64,000 nt of DNA from Williamsia sp. Lineage in GTDB: Bacteria > Bacteroidota > Bacteroidia > Chitinophagales > Chitinophagaceae. The notes below the pieces were generated by a model. It searched no databases. It was not told the origin of the DNA and saw only the letters and a program-made list of their open reading frames with translations. Numbering within the stretch: position 1 is the first letter of the stretch; every line of letters begins with the position of its first letter. The stretch is taken from NCBI GenBank assembly GCA_015069695.1, contig JADCRZ010000020.1:1-64000 (forward strand), in the 5' to 3' direction. Below, one piece after another: positions 54,251-63,506 of this stretch. Position numbers and translations under genes: made by a program.

Positions 54251-55549
54251 TTATTTTACCATGATCGTAGAATGTAGCTTTACTTCGTTGCCTATCAACT
54301 GCAGGTGGTAAATACCGGCCGCCAGTGAAGGAAGCTGTATGGATAGCGACATCTCGCCACCCGTATGGTTGACGGTCTGCCTGTACACGATGATGCCCGA
54401 TCCATTGCTGATCTGCAACGAATAGGTGCTCTTTGGCAGCTCGTTTGTAGCCACCGTTAATCGTTGGTCAAGAACCGGGTTTGGCTTTATGGTAAGAGAA
54501 CCAGCCTGCAATGCCTTCTGCACTATCTGTATATTGCTGTAAATAAACGAACCATCTTTGTCAACCATTTTCAACCGGTAATAATGCTTGCTGCCTGCAT
54601 CAGGCTGATGTTTGAAAGAATAGTGCCCTTCTCCGCTGGTTTGATTGGCGACGACTTCTCCTGCTTTTAAGAACACCGTACCATTGCTGCTGTATTCAAC
54701 CTCGTACTTCTGTAGATCAATTTCCCGGGCAGTTTCCCAGTTCAGTTCAATTCCGGCCGGCTTCCACTGTGCAGTGAACTTTACCAGGCGTACCGGTAAT
54801 ACACCCAGTGCAAATGCGGTAGCGTCCAGGGCCGAAAACCAATCATTTTGCCAGGTACTGCTGTTCATCACCTCCGTCTTATAACCGGCTGTCGACAATC
54901 CTGTCCGGGCACCCCTGTAATGAATATAAGGATTCAGGAAAGGGGTACTATGAAAAACACTATAGGAGGCAAGATCTGAAGGCAGGTAAGTAGTTTCATC
55001 TGAAACAACGGTTTCACCTGATTCAGGATCCGATGTTAAATAGTCATTGAGCCAGGCACTGATGCTGATGGCCTTTCCGCTGAAAGTAGCGGCATCATTG
55101 TTATTAGAAGAATACCCGTTTCCGGATGCAGACTGATAAACCGTAATCTGGTCGCCATCCTGTATCATAAGCGAAACATTGGGAGTACCCGCGTTGGAAA
55201 ATACAGTTGTAGTACCGATGTTGGCCGTATATGGCGAAGCCGTTTTCGTAACTACAACCGTGCCGGGAGGAATGGCATTCGCCGTTGTATTGGTCCAGGT
55301 CGCAATTTCCTCAACATTCCTGGCATTTCCGGCCGCAGTGGTTGGCTCAGTGCTGTTCCAGCCGTTGTTCGTAAAAAAGATTCTAGTTCCCGGCTGAAGC
55401 GTAACCCAGGTAACAAAGGCAATATCTGAATTGCCTGCATTGATGCCTGTCAACATTACATCGCCGGGATTGAGCGTAGTTTGCGCATGTAAATTACCCG
55501 CCATCAATGAACCGATAACCCAAAGAAATAAGTAAACGTTTTTTAGCAT
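54251..55549 (-). CDS. Secreted protein with type IX sorting domain
   Basis: A 432-residue exported protein. A signal peptide (MLKNVYLFLWVIGSLMAGNLHAQ) precedes a lamin-tail-like/beta-sandwich region (residues 25-260: GDVMLTGINAGNSDIAFVTW, IFFTNNGWN), a fibronectin-like domain (LPVRLVKFTAQWKPAG to the YYRLKMVDKDG pattern, about 250-345), and a C-terminal T9SS type A sorting domain (IKPNPVLDQ, then LAAGIYHLQL, then VKLHSTIMVK). The last domain directs passage through the type IX system and cell-surface anchoring. No catalytic site is recognised; adhesion is possible. Confidence 0.85.
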   Translation of the reverse strand: MLKNVYLFLWVIGSLMAGNLHAQTTLNPGDVMLTGINAGNSDIAFVTWVTLQPGTRIFFTNNGWNSTEPTTAAGNARNVEEIATWTNTTANAIPPGTVVVTKTASPYTANIGTTTVFSNAGTPNVSLMIQDGDQITVYQSASGNGYSSNNNDAATFSGKAISISAWLNDYLTSDPESGETVVSDETTYLPSDLASYSVFHSTPFLNPYIHYRGARTGLSTAGYKTEVMNSSTWQNDWFSALDATAFALGVLPVRLVKFTAQWKPAGIELNWETAREIDLQKYEVEYSSNGTVFLKAGEVVANQTSGEGHYSFKHQPDAGSKHYYRLKMVDKDGSFIYSNIQIVQKALQAGSLTIKPNPVLDQRLTVATNELPKSTYSLQISNGSGIIVYRQTVNHTGGEMSLSIQLPSLAAGIYHLQLIGNEVKLHSTIMVK

Positions 55550-55826
55550 AGTGTTAGGATTTTAAATATGCTCTTAACGCATTATTTTTTTGAAAATTAT
55601 CACAGGACGACTTTATTAATATAGAATGGTGAAGGCCTGTTTGTTCCCGGCTGTTTTTCCGTTGTATTTTGCACGGCTTAGCGATAGGATCTATGCTGAA
55701 TCCCGGCTCATTGCGAAACACTACAAAGTTGACGATCAATCCTTCTGGTGGAGATAAACAGGTTGTTGCACAGATACATTGCTGTCCAAAATCTCGTTGG
55801 CATTACAGTTCCGGTAGCCGTGCCGG

Positions 55827-56114
55827 CTAACAATTGTGGTGCCGGCCTTGTAGTACGATCTGCTCACCGATCCACTCAACGAACGCGTCTGAAATAAACA
55901 GCAGCTTCTTTTCGCTGAACCATTTGCAGTTCTCATCCTGTTTGACAACAAACGTACAGGACCCACGCTCGGGATGGATGCAGTAGATAAAGTAGTTGCC
56001 CGATGGCCTGATTCCTGGATTTGCCGGATACATCTCCGGATGTACTGCCAGGTATCCCGTCTCGGTTCCTTCGTGGAAAGTGAGATTGAACGAGCCATAG
56101 AAGAAGTTTTCCAT
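55827..56114 (-). CDS. Hypothetical protein
   Basis: A 95-residue acidic protein without signal peptide, starting MENFFYGSFNLTFHEGTETG and ending FVEWIGEQIVLQGRHHNC. It has strand-rich character and no known motif. It is preferred over a 185-codon frame on the same strand that overlaps it and lacks protein-like composition. The stretch 55550-55826 shows no gene. Confidence 0.5.
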   Translation of the reverse strand: MENFFYGSFNLTFHEGTETGYLAVHPEMYPANPGIRPSGNYFIYCIHPERGSCTFVVKQDENCKWFSEKKLLFISDAFVEWIGEQIVLQGRHHNC

Positions 56115-56299
56115 ACAGATAATATGTAGAAAGTGAGTGGATAAACGAATTTGACAGACATATTATATATGCAGGCAGATTGTTTTCTTACAAAATATTG
56201 CTTTAACGGAAATCGCCCCTTCTTGGGCAAGTCTTTGGACAGCCTTCCTTGCACCGCAGTGGACACATGCCTGGTAAACACTTCATTGTGCACCTGCCC

Positions 56300-56959
56300 T
56301 TAATATCTTTGCATATCGGGATGAAGGGTGAGGTATACGTCCAATACATCGGTCTCCTTTTGATGAACAATGATACCGGTGCAGATTTCCTGGTTGTTGG
56401 CAACAGTCTCAAAAGCAATGCCTTGATCCCGGTCGTCATAAACCAGGTATGTTTTGCTGCCCCCTTTATAAGATCCCACTTTCTTGAGACCAGGGAAAGA
56501 CTGCCGTATGAAGGAAAGGGAAGAATCCACCTGGGCACCTTTATCTGTAGAAAAAAAGGATGAAGTTGTACGGATTTGCCGCACGGTTTTTTCCCGCATC
56601 GTACTGTCTTTGTAGGTGGTGTAGATATTCAGTTCTGTGGCATGGCCGTTTTTACTCCCTTTTCCTTTCCAGGTTAACCATGCTTTCCCCATAGCGGCAT
56701 CACTCATGTCAGGACGGCCCAGCAGGCGTTCAAGTTCAGCAGCAGCTGTGCCAAGAAGGGTTTTCCCAATACGCTCTCCCGGCACAATGATTTTGCTAGC
56801 TGAAATCTCTGGGACATGTTGCAAACCAGGATGCGTGTCCGGCTTTGATGGGATCGTTGAATCCATCGCATGAGCGATGGGACTTTGCTGGTCCTTTGCT
56901 GCAGGTTTTGTTGCTTGCCGGCACGAGAAAAAGAAACATGCAAGCAGTAACCATTTCAT
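56300..56959 (-). CDS. Hypothetical lipoprotein
   Basis: From the ATG at 56959 the product has 219 residues with a lipoprotein signal (MKWLLLACFFFSC). The mature protein contains IIVPGERIGKTLLGTAAAEL and a later repeat-like LVYDDRDQGIAFET, a two-lobed pattern seen in many Bacteroidota lipoproteins of unknown role. The frame is open 11 codons further upstream, but the signal peptide decides the start. Confidence 0.65.
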   Translation of the reverse strand: MKWLLLACFFFSCRQATKPAAKDQQSPIAHAMDSTIPSKPDTHPGLQHVPEISASKIIVPGERIGKTLLGTAAAELERLLGRPDMSDAAMGKAWLTWKGKGSKNGHATELNIYTTYKDSTMREKTVRQIRTTSSFFSTDKGAQVDSSLSFIRQSFPGLKKVGSYKGGSKTYLVYDDRDQGIAFETVANNQEICTGIIVHQKETDVLDVYLTLHPDMQRY

Positions 56960-57092
56960 GGTACTACTTCTGAGAAGTAACAAAAAAACCATACCGGAAC
57001 CCTGGCAGGCTGCGCCGGGACTTTTTTTTTTTATATATCATAGAAGGGATTTAACGCCATGCAAACAACGCTGTTTTATTTTTTTCTACTTT

Positions 57093-57551
57093 TTAAGCAA
57101 CACGTAGCTCTGGGGTTGCAGCGATCGCTTTTTCGTATTGATCAGATATGGGATTAATATAACCATGGTCCATTTCTGTGAAAATAGCGTTATTTTCAAC
57201 AACCCTTTTTGTTGTGTTATTACTCATGTTTCCTGCAATCAAATCAGGACTGATGTTTGGAAAATCCACAGTGGTGAAGCTATCAACGTCCCTATGACAA
57301 CTTTGTTCTCCAACCAGTGATGAAATGGCAATGATATATTTCTTTTTATTGCCAGTTTTATTTTTGTCAGCAACCTTATCCAGAAACGCCTTAGACTGTT
57401 GCAGCAAATAAAACTCTTTGTAATCAGACATCATCTTGAATGCCGGGATTTTTTCTACCACAACAAAGTCCAGCTTATTATACTGCTTGGTATAGAAGCG
57501 CTGACATACCTGGTTTGTTTTCTGAAGTTCAAGAAAGAAATAGCCACGCAT
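57093..57551 (-). CDS. Hypothetical protein
   Basis: A 152-residue soluble protein starting MRGYFFLELQKTNQVCQRFY, Lys-rich and mixed alpha/beta (KKKYIIAISSLVGEQ; KRVVENNAIFTEMDHG). I do not recognise it. Its start abuts the broken phosphatidyltransferase fragment on the other strand, so a rearrangement junction runs near 57550 and this gene may itself be the intruding piece. Confidence 0.45.
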   Translation of the reverse strand: MRGYFFLELQKTNQVCQRFYTKQYNKLDFVVVEKIPAFKMMSDYKEFYLLQQSKAFLDKVADKNKTGNKKKYIIAISSLVGEQSCHRDVDSFTTVDFPNISPDLIAGNMSNNTTKRVVENNAIFTEMDHGYINPISDQYEKAIAATPELRVA

Positions 57552-57791
57552 TCCATTTCATCAAAGATCTGGACACTCGTACTCTTTGCCACGATCATTC
57601 AGGTGATGACGACCTGTAACTCCTCGACCTTGTTCCAGGTTTGCTTCTACCTGGGCATCATTACAAGAATTGAGATCATCGCCATCATCCTGCTTTTACG
57701 GAAATGGGCCAATGATATTCCAAGCATATACCATGCAGTTTTGATCAGGCAAGGAAAGCCAATAAAACAGCACAAGCTTTTTAACGGATGA
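57550..57791 (+). pseudogene. 3' fragment of a CDP-alcohol phosphatidyltransferase
   Basis: The plus frame from SISSKIWTLVLFATIIQVM to RQGKPIKQHKLFNG matches the C-terminal membrane helices of CDP-alcohol phosphatidyltransferases (the PSxISSKI-type segment and the last two helices). The catalytic CDP-alcohol signature with its Asp residues lies earlier in such proteins and is missing. The frame upstream (57399-57549) is complementary to the minus-strand gene and unrelated. Confidence 0.6.
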
Positions 57792-57807
57792 TTGGGAGAT
57801 CATTGTG

Positions 57808-58545
57808 TTACCCGGCTTGAGCATACCTTGTTTTCCATTTGTCAACATGGACACCCTTCACCAAAAGCCACAAGCTAAGTGAGGTTTCGGCAATAAAGAC
57901 GGGTAGAAAAAAGATGGGAAATATAAACTTTGTGGCAAATGGCGCAAGTATCAGCGCAAAGCCGTTGACCAGGTAGCCCAAGCCTGCAACCTGGATCAGT
58001 ACACCCAGTGCCTTTGGCAGAAAACCTGACTTGCGGATCAGATACCCATGCACAGGAAAGCAGCACCCGAGAAAAAGCAAGGAAATGCCGTAACCATAGC
58101 TATGCGATCTGATGGAAAGGTTTGCCATTGCGTTAAGCTGTTCCGGCGTAAAGACCTTCAGCGAGGCAGCAGATTGGTCTAAATAAAACAGCGCCACACC
58201 AAGTTGTAAAACTGCTACCACCTGCACTGTAATGGATATCAAACGAAAGAATGTCGACAGAAGATTCAGGTTTCTGTGGACCGGCCTCAGCAGGAAAAAA
58301 TAAATCATTGCCAGGACAATCGTACAGATAAGGCTCGCGTATTCAGCAGCAACGCCCATGCGCCACAATAGAGCAGATGCCTGGATATTGCCTGCTGTTG
58401 CGGCCGCATTCCCGGCCACAACCAGCTTTCCCCTGAAGAAAAACTCACTGGAAATACCAGCAATAATGATAAACAGGTACAGCATGCCGCCCAGTCGCGC
58501 ATAGACCTGCGGCGAGGGTGCATTTGTTGTAGCATTTGCTTCCAT
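57808..58545 (-). CDS. DUF4386 family membrane protein
   Basis: A 245-residue protein with six to seven membrane segments. The start ARLGGMLYLFIIIAGISSEFF, the ALFYLDQ segment and the repeated small-residue helices with SHSYGYGISLLFLGCCFPVHGYLI are typical of DUF4386. The role of the family is unknown; members often lie near regulators. It is monocistronic. Confidence 0.8.
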   Translation of the reverse strand: MEANATTNAPSPQVYARLGGMLYLFIIIAGISSEFFFRGKLVVAGNAAATAGNIQASALLWRMGVAAEYASLICTIVLAMIYFFLLRPVHRNLNLLSTFFRLISITVQVVAVLQLGVALFYLDQSAASLKVFTPEQLNAMANLSIRSHSYGYGISLLFLGCCFPVHGYLIRKSGFLPKALGVLIQVAGLGYLVNGFALILAPFATKFIFPIFFLPVFIAETSLSLWLLVKGVHVDKWKTRYAQAG

Positions 58546-58944
58546 CTCTTTGATTTTTTCAGTGTGTGTATAAAATAGATCAAAATCCGGAATAGCGGTA
58601 GCAGATACGATTGCAGCGTGTTCTTACTGAACAGGCTCAGCTGTCTTTGCCAGGCTGTTGATCAATGGTTTACCGGCCGTAGAAATCTTGTGTTAAACAA
58701 AGATCAGAAAATAATCGATTCTTTGCTGATCATATATCACTGGTTTCCCTGCATTTGTTTTCCGGCTTGGCCCTTTCCCTTTTTGCCGGAAAATTATCCA
58801 CTGAAAATAGCCGTGATAAATGGACATGAGTGCGGAAAGCAGTATTTTGCAGGGGAGAAAGACTGATCAACAAAGAGCGTAGTAACAGCGGTTTACAGAC
58901 AGGATCAAGTTTTATTGCTAACGGACTTATACCAAAGCCCCTTT
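58546..58944. other. Non-coding stretch
   Basis: No gene is recognised between the divergent genes at 58545 and 58945. Short frames here lack any domain or start signal. Confidence 0.4.
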
Positions 58945-59187
58945 ATGGAATTAAAAATCGAGTTTGAACAGCCACCAAATGAAGCGTTGAAAGCTGATGC
59001 CCAGGCCATTGCAGATCAGCTGCGCAATAAGATTGAGCCTTTTATGGAAACGATCGAAAAGGAGCATGTACAGCTTACCCTTTACTTTTTGGAAACCGGG
59101 ACCTGCAGGCTGTTGATAGATGCATCGCCGGAACTGCAGAAAGAAATCAGCGACCTGGTAGGACCGGTGGAAACATGGACCAAATAA
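58945..59187 (+). CDS. Small hypothetical protein
   Basis: An 80-residue acidic cytoplasmic protein starting MELKIEFEQPPNEALKADAQ, with a strand, a long helix, and a C-terminal part FLETGTCRLLIDASPELQ. The frame is open ten codons upstream, but the ATG at 58945 gives the more natural start. Not recognised. Confidence 0.5.
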   Translation: MELKIEFEQPPNEALKADAQAIADQLRNKIEPFMETIEKEHVQLTLYFLETGTCRLLIDASPELQKEISDLVGPVETWTK

Positions 59188-59246
59188 CTGAGCCCCTTGT
59201 TGAAGACTGCCCTGTTTCAATGCGCCTTGTACAAGTCTTCAGTTTA

Positions 59247-59289
59247 TCAAAAAACCGGATCCCTGTTTTCATCCGGTCCGGCTTTTTGA
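59247..59289. terminator. Bidirectional terminator
   Basis: Imperfect inverted repeat ATCAAAAAACCGGATCC with its partner ending GGCTTTTTGAT. It serves the convergent genes ending at 59187 and 59308. Confidence 0.65.
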
Positions 59290-59307
59290 TGTGTTGCTTG
59301 TGCCTGC

Positions 59308-59976
59308 TCAGAACCTGAAAGACATACCACCATGCAGGATAAATTTACCATACCCGGCTTCTGCAAATAACCCGGCCCGTTTTGAGAGATTGAACTTTGC
59401 GCCTATCCCCGCCTGGTAGGCCAGACCGGGAAGATTGTTTGCCGACACACCATCTATTTTTGCACCGGTGACATCCGTATATTGCTGCGACCAGGTATTT
59501 AAGCCGATCGCAGTCCGGATATAAGGACTTACCACCTGTGAGTTAACCGGCATATAACGAACCAGGTCAACCAGGAAGCTCCAGTTGGTGAGCTTGCCTG
59601 TAAAGGCCGCGCTGCCCGTTGAATTATAATCATAGTAGGGTGCCGATACAGTGCCGTGGGTTGCCAGCAAACCAATGCTCATGTACCGGCTGAACTGGTA
59701 ATCTACCGCAGCCGTAAGGGGTCCCTGCTGTGAAGCGCTTCCGATATAAGCTTGATAAAATGCAGGAAGATAGCTTTTGTCCAGGTTGGGAAAGCCATAA
59801 CCTACAGATATGTTCAGGGACGGTTTGAATGCTCCAAGGTCTTCCCGGGAGTATTCCGGAGAGCGCCGGTCATGGTAACGTCTATCCATCGGTGGCCGAA
59901 TATAATATTGTGCTTCTGTATATGTGGAACAAAGAACAGCAGCAAGAAAAAAGACGAACACAAGATGCTTCTTCAT
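59308..59976 (-). CDS. Outer-membrane beta-barrel protein
   Basis: From the ATG at 59976, which begins the signal peptide MKKHLVFVFFLAAVLCSTYTEAQ, the protein has 222 residues. It continues with a basic linker (DRRYHDRRSPEYSRED) and an eight-stranded OmpA/OmpX-like barrel (PSLNISVGYGFP; YMSIGLLATHG; AGIGAKFNLSKRAGLFAEAG) ending GGMSFRF, with the aromatic last residue needed for insertion by BAM. No enzyme motif is present. Confidence 0.78.
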   Translation of the reverse strand: MKKHLVFVFFLAAVLCSTYTEAQYYIRPPMDRRYHDRRSPEYSREDLGAFKPSLNISVGYGFPNLDKSYLPAFYQAYIGSASQQGPLTAAVDYQFSRYMSIGLLATHGTVSAPYYDYNSTGSAAFTGKLTNWSFLVDLVRYMPVNSQVVSPYIRTAIGLNTWSQQYTDVTGAKIDGVSANNLPGLAYQAGIGAKFNLSKRAGLFAEAGYGKFILHGGMSFRF

Positions 59977-60171
59977 AAAAAGAAATTTTGTCTGGTAGAA
60001 CAAGACTACCCCAGCCTGGTTTAACGTTGGGTGGCAAAGCGTTTGTTAACAGGATCGTCCATCCCGGCAGCAAAGCAGCAATCATTTTTAAAAAGCAGCG
60101 TCGACAGGAACAGGCTACCGGTATTCAAGGAATTGTAACTTGGATCCACCGCTTGCCAGGAACAGCCAACT

Positions 60172-60927
60172 ATGGACAATGACCTTGCATATAAATTTGT
60201 TAGACCAGACAAAGCACTCGCTGATTTTGTAGAAAGCTTTTGGCTCCTGCAGAATCATTCGGACATGGACAAAGAAGTTGTTGTACTGCCTGACGGGCGG
60301 ATCGATTTGTTTCTCTCGCTATCGGCAACCGAACCCTTTCATGTAACGCTGCTGGGAATAGGAACACAACCCGACAAAACAACTGTATTAGCTCAAACAG
60401 TGGTGTTTGCCATCAGTTTCAGATTGCTCGCAGCTGAATATATTTTTCACACTTCTTTTTCGAACCTGGTAGACAAAGCCACCCATTTACCGGTCAACTT
60501 TTGGGGTTTTAGTGCGGCGGATATAACCGACTTTGAAGCTTTCTGCAGAAAAGCTTCGCAAAAAATACAGGAGCACCTGAACAAAGAAACTGACAGCAGA
60601 AAACGAAAACTCTTTGACCTGGTTTATTCCTCCCAGGGCTCGATGACGGTCAAAGAACTCGCTGAAAAAGCATTCTGGAGCAGCCGGCAAATCAACCGCT
60701 ACTTCAACCAACAATTTGGCATTTCATTAAAGACCTATTGCAGCATCCTTCGCTTCCGTGCTTCGTTTCAGCACATCAAAGAAGGCAAATTATTTCCTGA
60801 CCAAAATTTTGCCGACCAATCGCACTTCATCAGAGAAATAAAAAAGCTATCCGGCGCTTTGCCCAAAGAACTGAGCCAAAATAAAAACGACCGATTTATA
60901 CAATTCTGGGCCCTCTCCAAAAAATAG
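60172..60927 (+). CDS. AraC-family transcriptional regulator
   Basis: A 251-residue regulator. The N-terminal 150 residues match the DUF6597-type sensor (YKFVRPDKALADFVESFWLL; VVLPDGRIDLFLSL). The C-terminal HTH pair has SMTVKELAEKAFWSSRQINRYFNQQFGISLKTY and then FADQSHFIREIKKLSG. It is followed after 25 bases by the TetX-like monooxygenase and probably controls it. The ligand is not known. Confidence 0.88.
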   Translation: MDNDLAYKFVRPDKALADFVESFWLLQNHSDMDKEVVVLPDGRIDLFLSLSATEPFHVTLLGIGTQPDKTTVLAQTVVFAISFRLLAAEYIFHTSFSNLVDKATHLPVNFWGFSAADITDFEAFCRKASQKIQEHLNKETDSRKRKLFDLVYSSQGSMTVKELAEKAFWSSRQINRYFNQQFGISLKTYCSILRFRASFQHIKEGKLFPDQNFADQSHFIREIKKLSGALPKELSQNKNDRFIQFWALSKK

Positions 60928-60952
60928 TTTTGTGTTGAAAATAAAATTCAAC

Positions 60953-62098
60953 ATGTTATTAGCAGATAAAAAAATAGCAATCACCGGGGGTGGTCCGGGC
61001 GGTCTCACCCTGGCCCGGCTTTTACAGCTCAAAGGGGCCCACGTGAATGTATATGAGCGTGATGTTAACCGGGATGTGCGCGTGCAAGGAGCCACCCTTG
61101 ACCTGCATGAGGAATCGGGGCTGGAGGCTCTTCGCAGGGCAGGTCTGATCGAAGCTTTTTATGCCCGTTACCGTCCCCATGCAGGCAGGATGCGCATTAC
61201 AGACAAGAATGGAACTATTTACCTGGACGACCATGCTGCAGAAAATGCCTATGCAGAAGACCGTCCGGAAATTGACAGGGCCCCACTCCGTGAAATCTTG
61301 CTGGACTCGCTCAAACCGGGCACGGTTGTTTGGGACAGCCATTTTGTTTCCATGGAACAGCAAAACAAGGGATGGCTTCTGCATTTTAAAAGGGGTTCAT
61401 CGGCTTATGCAGACCTTGTGATCGCTGCAGACGGTGCCAACTCAAAAATCCGGCCTTATATCACAGACATCCAGCCTGTTTACTCGGGCATCACCATTGT
61501 TGAAGGCAACGTGTATGATGCCCCAAAAAACGCCCCTCAACTCTGGGAATGGGTAAAAGGAGGAAAACTGTTTGCTTTTGGTGACCAGCAATCGCTGATC
61601 CTGAGCGCAAAGGGAGAAGGCAGTTTGTCTTTTTACACCGGCTGCCGGGTTGAAGAAAACTGGGCCCGGGAAAGCGGCATTGACTTTAACAATAAGCTGC
61701 AGGTTTTTGATTGGTTCAAAGAGGCTTTTGGCTCATGGAACAGCAGCTGGCAGGAGCTGTTTGCAACAGATTCAGTTTGGTTCATACCCCGGCCTCAATA
61801 TCATTTTCCCCTCAACCAACAGTGGATTACCCTGCCTAATCTGACAATGCTGGGAGATGCAGCCCATCGCATGCCACCCTATGCGGGCGAAGGCGTAAAC
61901 ATGGCCATGCAGGATGCATTTGAACTAGCAGAATGGCTGACCAGCAAGCATGCTGATACCATTGAAATGGCACTTGCAAAGTACGAAAACCAAATGCTCA
62001 ACCGGGCATCTGAAGTCACCCAATTTTCTTTGGACAACACCGAACTGCTTCACTCAGAAGACGCCCTGCACAAAATGATTGCAATGATGAACGGATAG
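60953..62098 (+). CDS. TetX-like FAD-dependent monooxygenase
   Basis: A 381-residue class A flavin monooxygenase. The dinucleotide-binding motif IAITGGGPGGLTLARLLQLKG is at residues 8-28; YERDVNRDVRVQGATLDLHE follows, as in TetX; the DG motif is LVIAADGANSKIRP; the second FAD motif is MLGDAAHRMPPYAGEGVNMAMQDA. Several TetX landmarks are kept (the LDLHEESG segment and the second-FAD-motif end), so a hydroxylase acting on tetracycline-like or aromatic compounds is possible. Resistance cannot be claimed from sequence alone. The start is the ATG at 60953; a GTG seven codons upstream is less likely. Confidence 0.85.
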   Translation: MLLADKKIAITGGGPGGLTLARLLQLKGAHVNVYERDVNRDVRVQGATLDLHEESGLEALRRAGLIEAFYARYRPHAGRMRITDKNGTIYLDDHAAENAYAEDRPEIDRAPLREILLDSLKPGTVVWDSHFVSMEQQNKGWLLHFKRGSSAYADLVIAADGANSKIRPYITDIQPVYSGITIVEGNVYDAPKNAPQLWEWVKGGKLFAFGDQQSLILSAKGEGSLSFYTGCRVEENWARESGIDFNNKLQVFDWFKEAFGSWNSSWQELFATDSVWFIPRPQYHFPLNQQWITLPNLTMLGDAAHRMPPYAGEGVNMAMQDAFELAEWLTSKHADTIEMALAKYENQMLNRASEVTQFSLDNTELLHSEDALHKMIAMMNG

Positions 62099-62153
62099 GG
62101 CATTAATTTCGGCTACCCAGTAAAACCGTTTTCATACTGGAGCCCGTCAGCAA

Positions 62154-62687
62154 ATGATCTCCCGGTTTGAAGAAATTTACAACGAGTACACGCACCTGGT
62201 GTATAACCTGGCCCTGCATTACACACAAAACGGGGCAGACGCCGAAGATATTACCCAGGAAGTATTTGTGAAGGTATATCAGCACCTGCACAAATATGAT
62301 CCCGCTGTCGCTTCCCTGAAAACCTGGATTTACCGCATCGCCATCAATCAATGCCTTGATTTTCTCAAGGCCCGGAAAACAGGAAAAAGGTTTGCTTTTA
62401 TCACAGGTCTTTTTCAATCTTCTGCCAGCAAGCCTGTCAACGACGTGGTACACTTTGATCATCCTGGCATCGCAGCAGAAAATAAAGAAGAGCTGGAAAA
62501 ACTGTTTGGCCTTATCAATGAATTGCCTCCCAATCAGAAGACCGCGCTGATCCTCGCTAAAATTGAAAGCCGTCCCCAGAAAGAAGTAGCGGAGATCATG
62601 CATGTCAGTCTGAAAGCTGTTGAGTCGCTGTTGCAAAGAGCCAGGCAAACACTTCAAAAAAAACTGGATCAATCAGAAGGATTTTAA
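62154..62687 (+). CDS. RNA polymerase sigma factor, ECF type
   Basis: A 177-residue ECF sigma factor with region 2 (FEEIYNEYTHLVYNLALHYT; NGADAEDITQEVFVKVYQ; LKTWIYRIAINQCLDFLK) and region 4 (LPPNQKTALILAKIESRPQK; VSLKAVESLLQRARQTL). The first gene of an operon with a short membrane protein and a Spy-like protein, it likely controls an envelope response. The gap to the next gene is 33 bases. Confidence 0.9.
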   Translation: MISRFEEIYNEYTHLVYNLALHYTQNGADAEDITQEVFVKVYQHLHKYDPAVASLKTWIYRIAINQCLDFLKARKTGKRFAFITGLFQSSASKPVNDVVHFDHPGIAAENKEELEKLFGLINELPPNQKTALILAKIESRPQKEVAEIMHVSLKAVESLLQRARQTLQKKLDQSEGF

Positions 62688-62720
62688 AAACAGACTCGTA
62701 CAATACATACTTACCTGCGT

Positions 62721-62996
62721 ATGAACATAGACAAAAAATTAGAAGCACTCAGTAATATCAGACCGGCAGATCCGCCGCCGTTCTTGCTTAGCCGCATACA
62801 GGCCCAGGTCCATTCCCTTACCAGTACACCTGCGCCTGTGCAGTGGAAGTGGACTTTTGTCATCACAGCGCTTGCTCTTCTTATTTTGAACATCGGCATC
62901 GTTGTAAAATCAGCCAGCCCGCAAAAACCGGCTGAACTTCATAATGTCATCAATTCCATGCACCTGTCATCATCCAATCAATTATACGATGAATAA
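62721..62996 (+). CDS. Short single-pass membrane protein, putative anti-sigma factor
   Basis: A 91-residue protein: a cytoplasmic N-terminal part of about 45 residues (LEALSNIRPADPPPFLLSRI), one membrane segment near 47-66 (WTFVITALALLILNIGIVV) and a short periplasmic tail. The position between the sigma factor and a Spy-like periplasmic protein fits a minimal anti-sigma factor. The next gene overlaps its last eight bases. Confidence 0.65.
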   Translation: MNIDKKLEALSNIRPADPPPFLLSRIQAQVHSLTSTPAPVQWKWTFVITALALLILNIGIVVKSASPQKPAELHNVINSMHLSSSNQLYDE

Positions 62997-63468
62997 AACA
63001 AATCTATTAAGCGTTGCCGTGATCGGATTGTTGATTATTAACCTGGGTCTGCTGGGCTTCTTCTTTTTCCACAAACCGCTGCCTCCACCTGGCATGCTCC
63101 CGGAACGGGGAGATGGGCCAAAGAATATCATCATCGAAAAACTCCATTTTGACAAAGAGCAGGTGCAACAGTATGAAGTGTTGATCGATCAGCATTTTAC
63201 AACCATCGCCGGACTGGAACAGGAAATCCGCCATACCAAAAACAAGCTGTATGCGACCCTGCAAACAGCTGCGCCGCCTGACAAAGATTCCCTCTTGAAC
63301 CGGCTCGAAGCGTTGCAAAAACAGATCGAGCTTGTTCATTACAATCATTTTACCCAGATCCGGCAACTGTGCAGAGAGGACCAGCTTGTCTACTTTAATG
63401 CATTAACAAAAGACCTTGCAGCATTTTTTACCCCGCAGAAAAATCTTCCGCCTCCACCGAAGGATTAG
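62989..63468 (+). CDS. Spy/CpxP-like periplasmic protein
   Basis: A 159-residue protein from the ATG at 62989, which overlaps the previous gene by eight bases. One N-terminal membrane segment (LSVAVIGLLIINLGLLGFFFF) anchors a helical periplasmic part with IIEKLHFDKEQVQQYEVLID, and later LVHYNHFTQIRQLC with LVYFNALTKDL, which resembles the LTxxQ-type helical motifs of heavy-metal-resistance/Spy-like proteins. These act as periplasmic chaperones or metal sensors. It probably reports envelope state to the sigma/anti-sigma pair. Confidence 0.75.
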   Translation: MNKTNLLSVAVIGLLIINLGLLGFFFFHKPLPPPGMLPERGDGPKNIIIEKLHFDKEQVQQYEVLIDQHFTTIAGLEQEIRHTKNKLYATLQTAAPPDKDSLLNRLEALQKQIELVHYNHFTQIRQLCREDQLVYFNALTKDLAAFFTPQKNLPPPPKD

Positions 63469-63506
63469 GAAAAAGGGCTCGTATAAGCTTTATCAAATTA
63501 GATTGT

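Noticed and set aside
55736-56293. A 185-codon minus-strand frame
   Set aside because: It is Ser/Arg-rich without domain features and overlaps the more protein-like 95-residue frame at 55827-56114.
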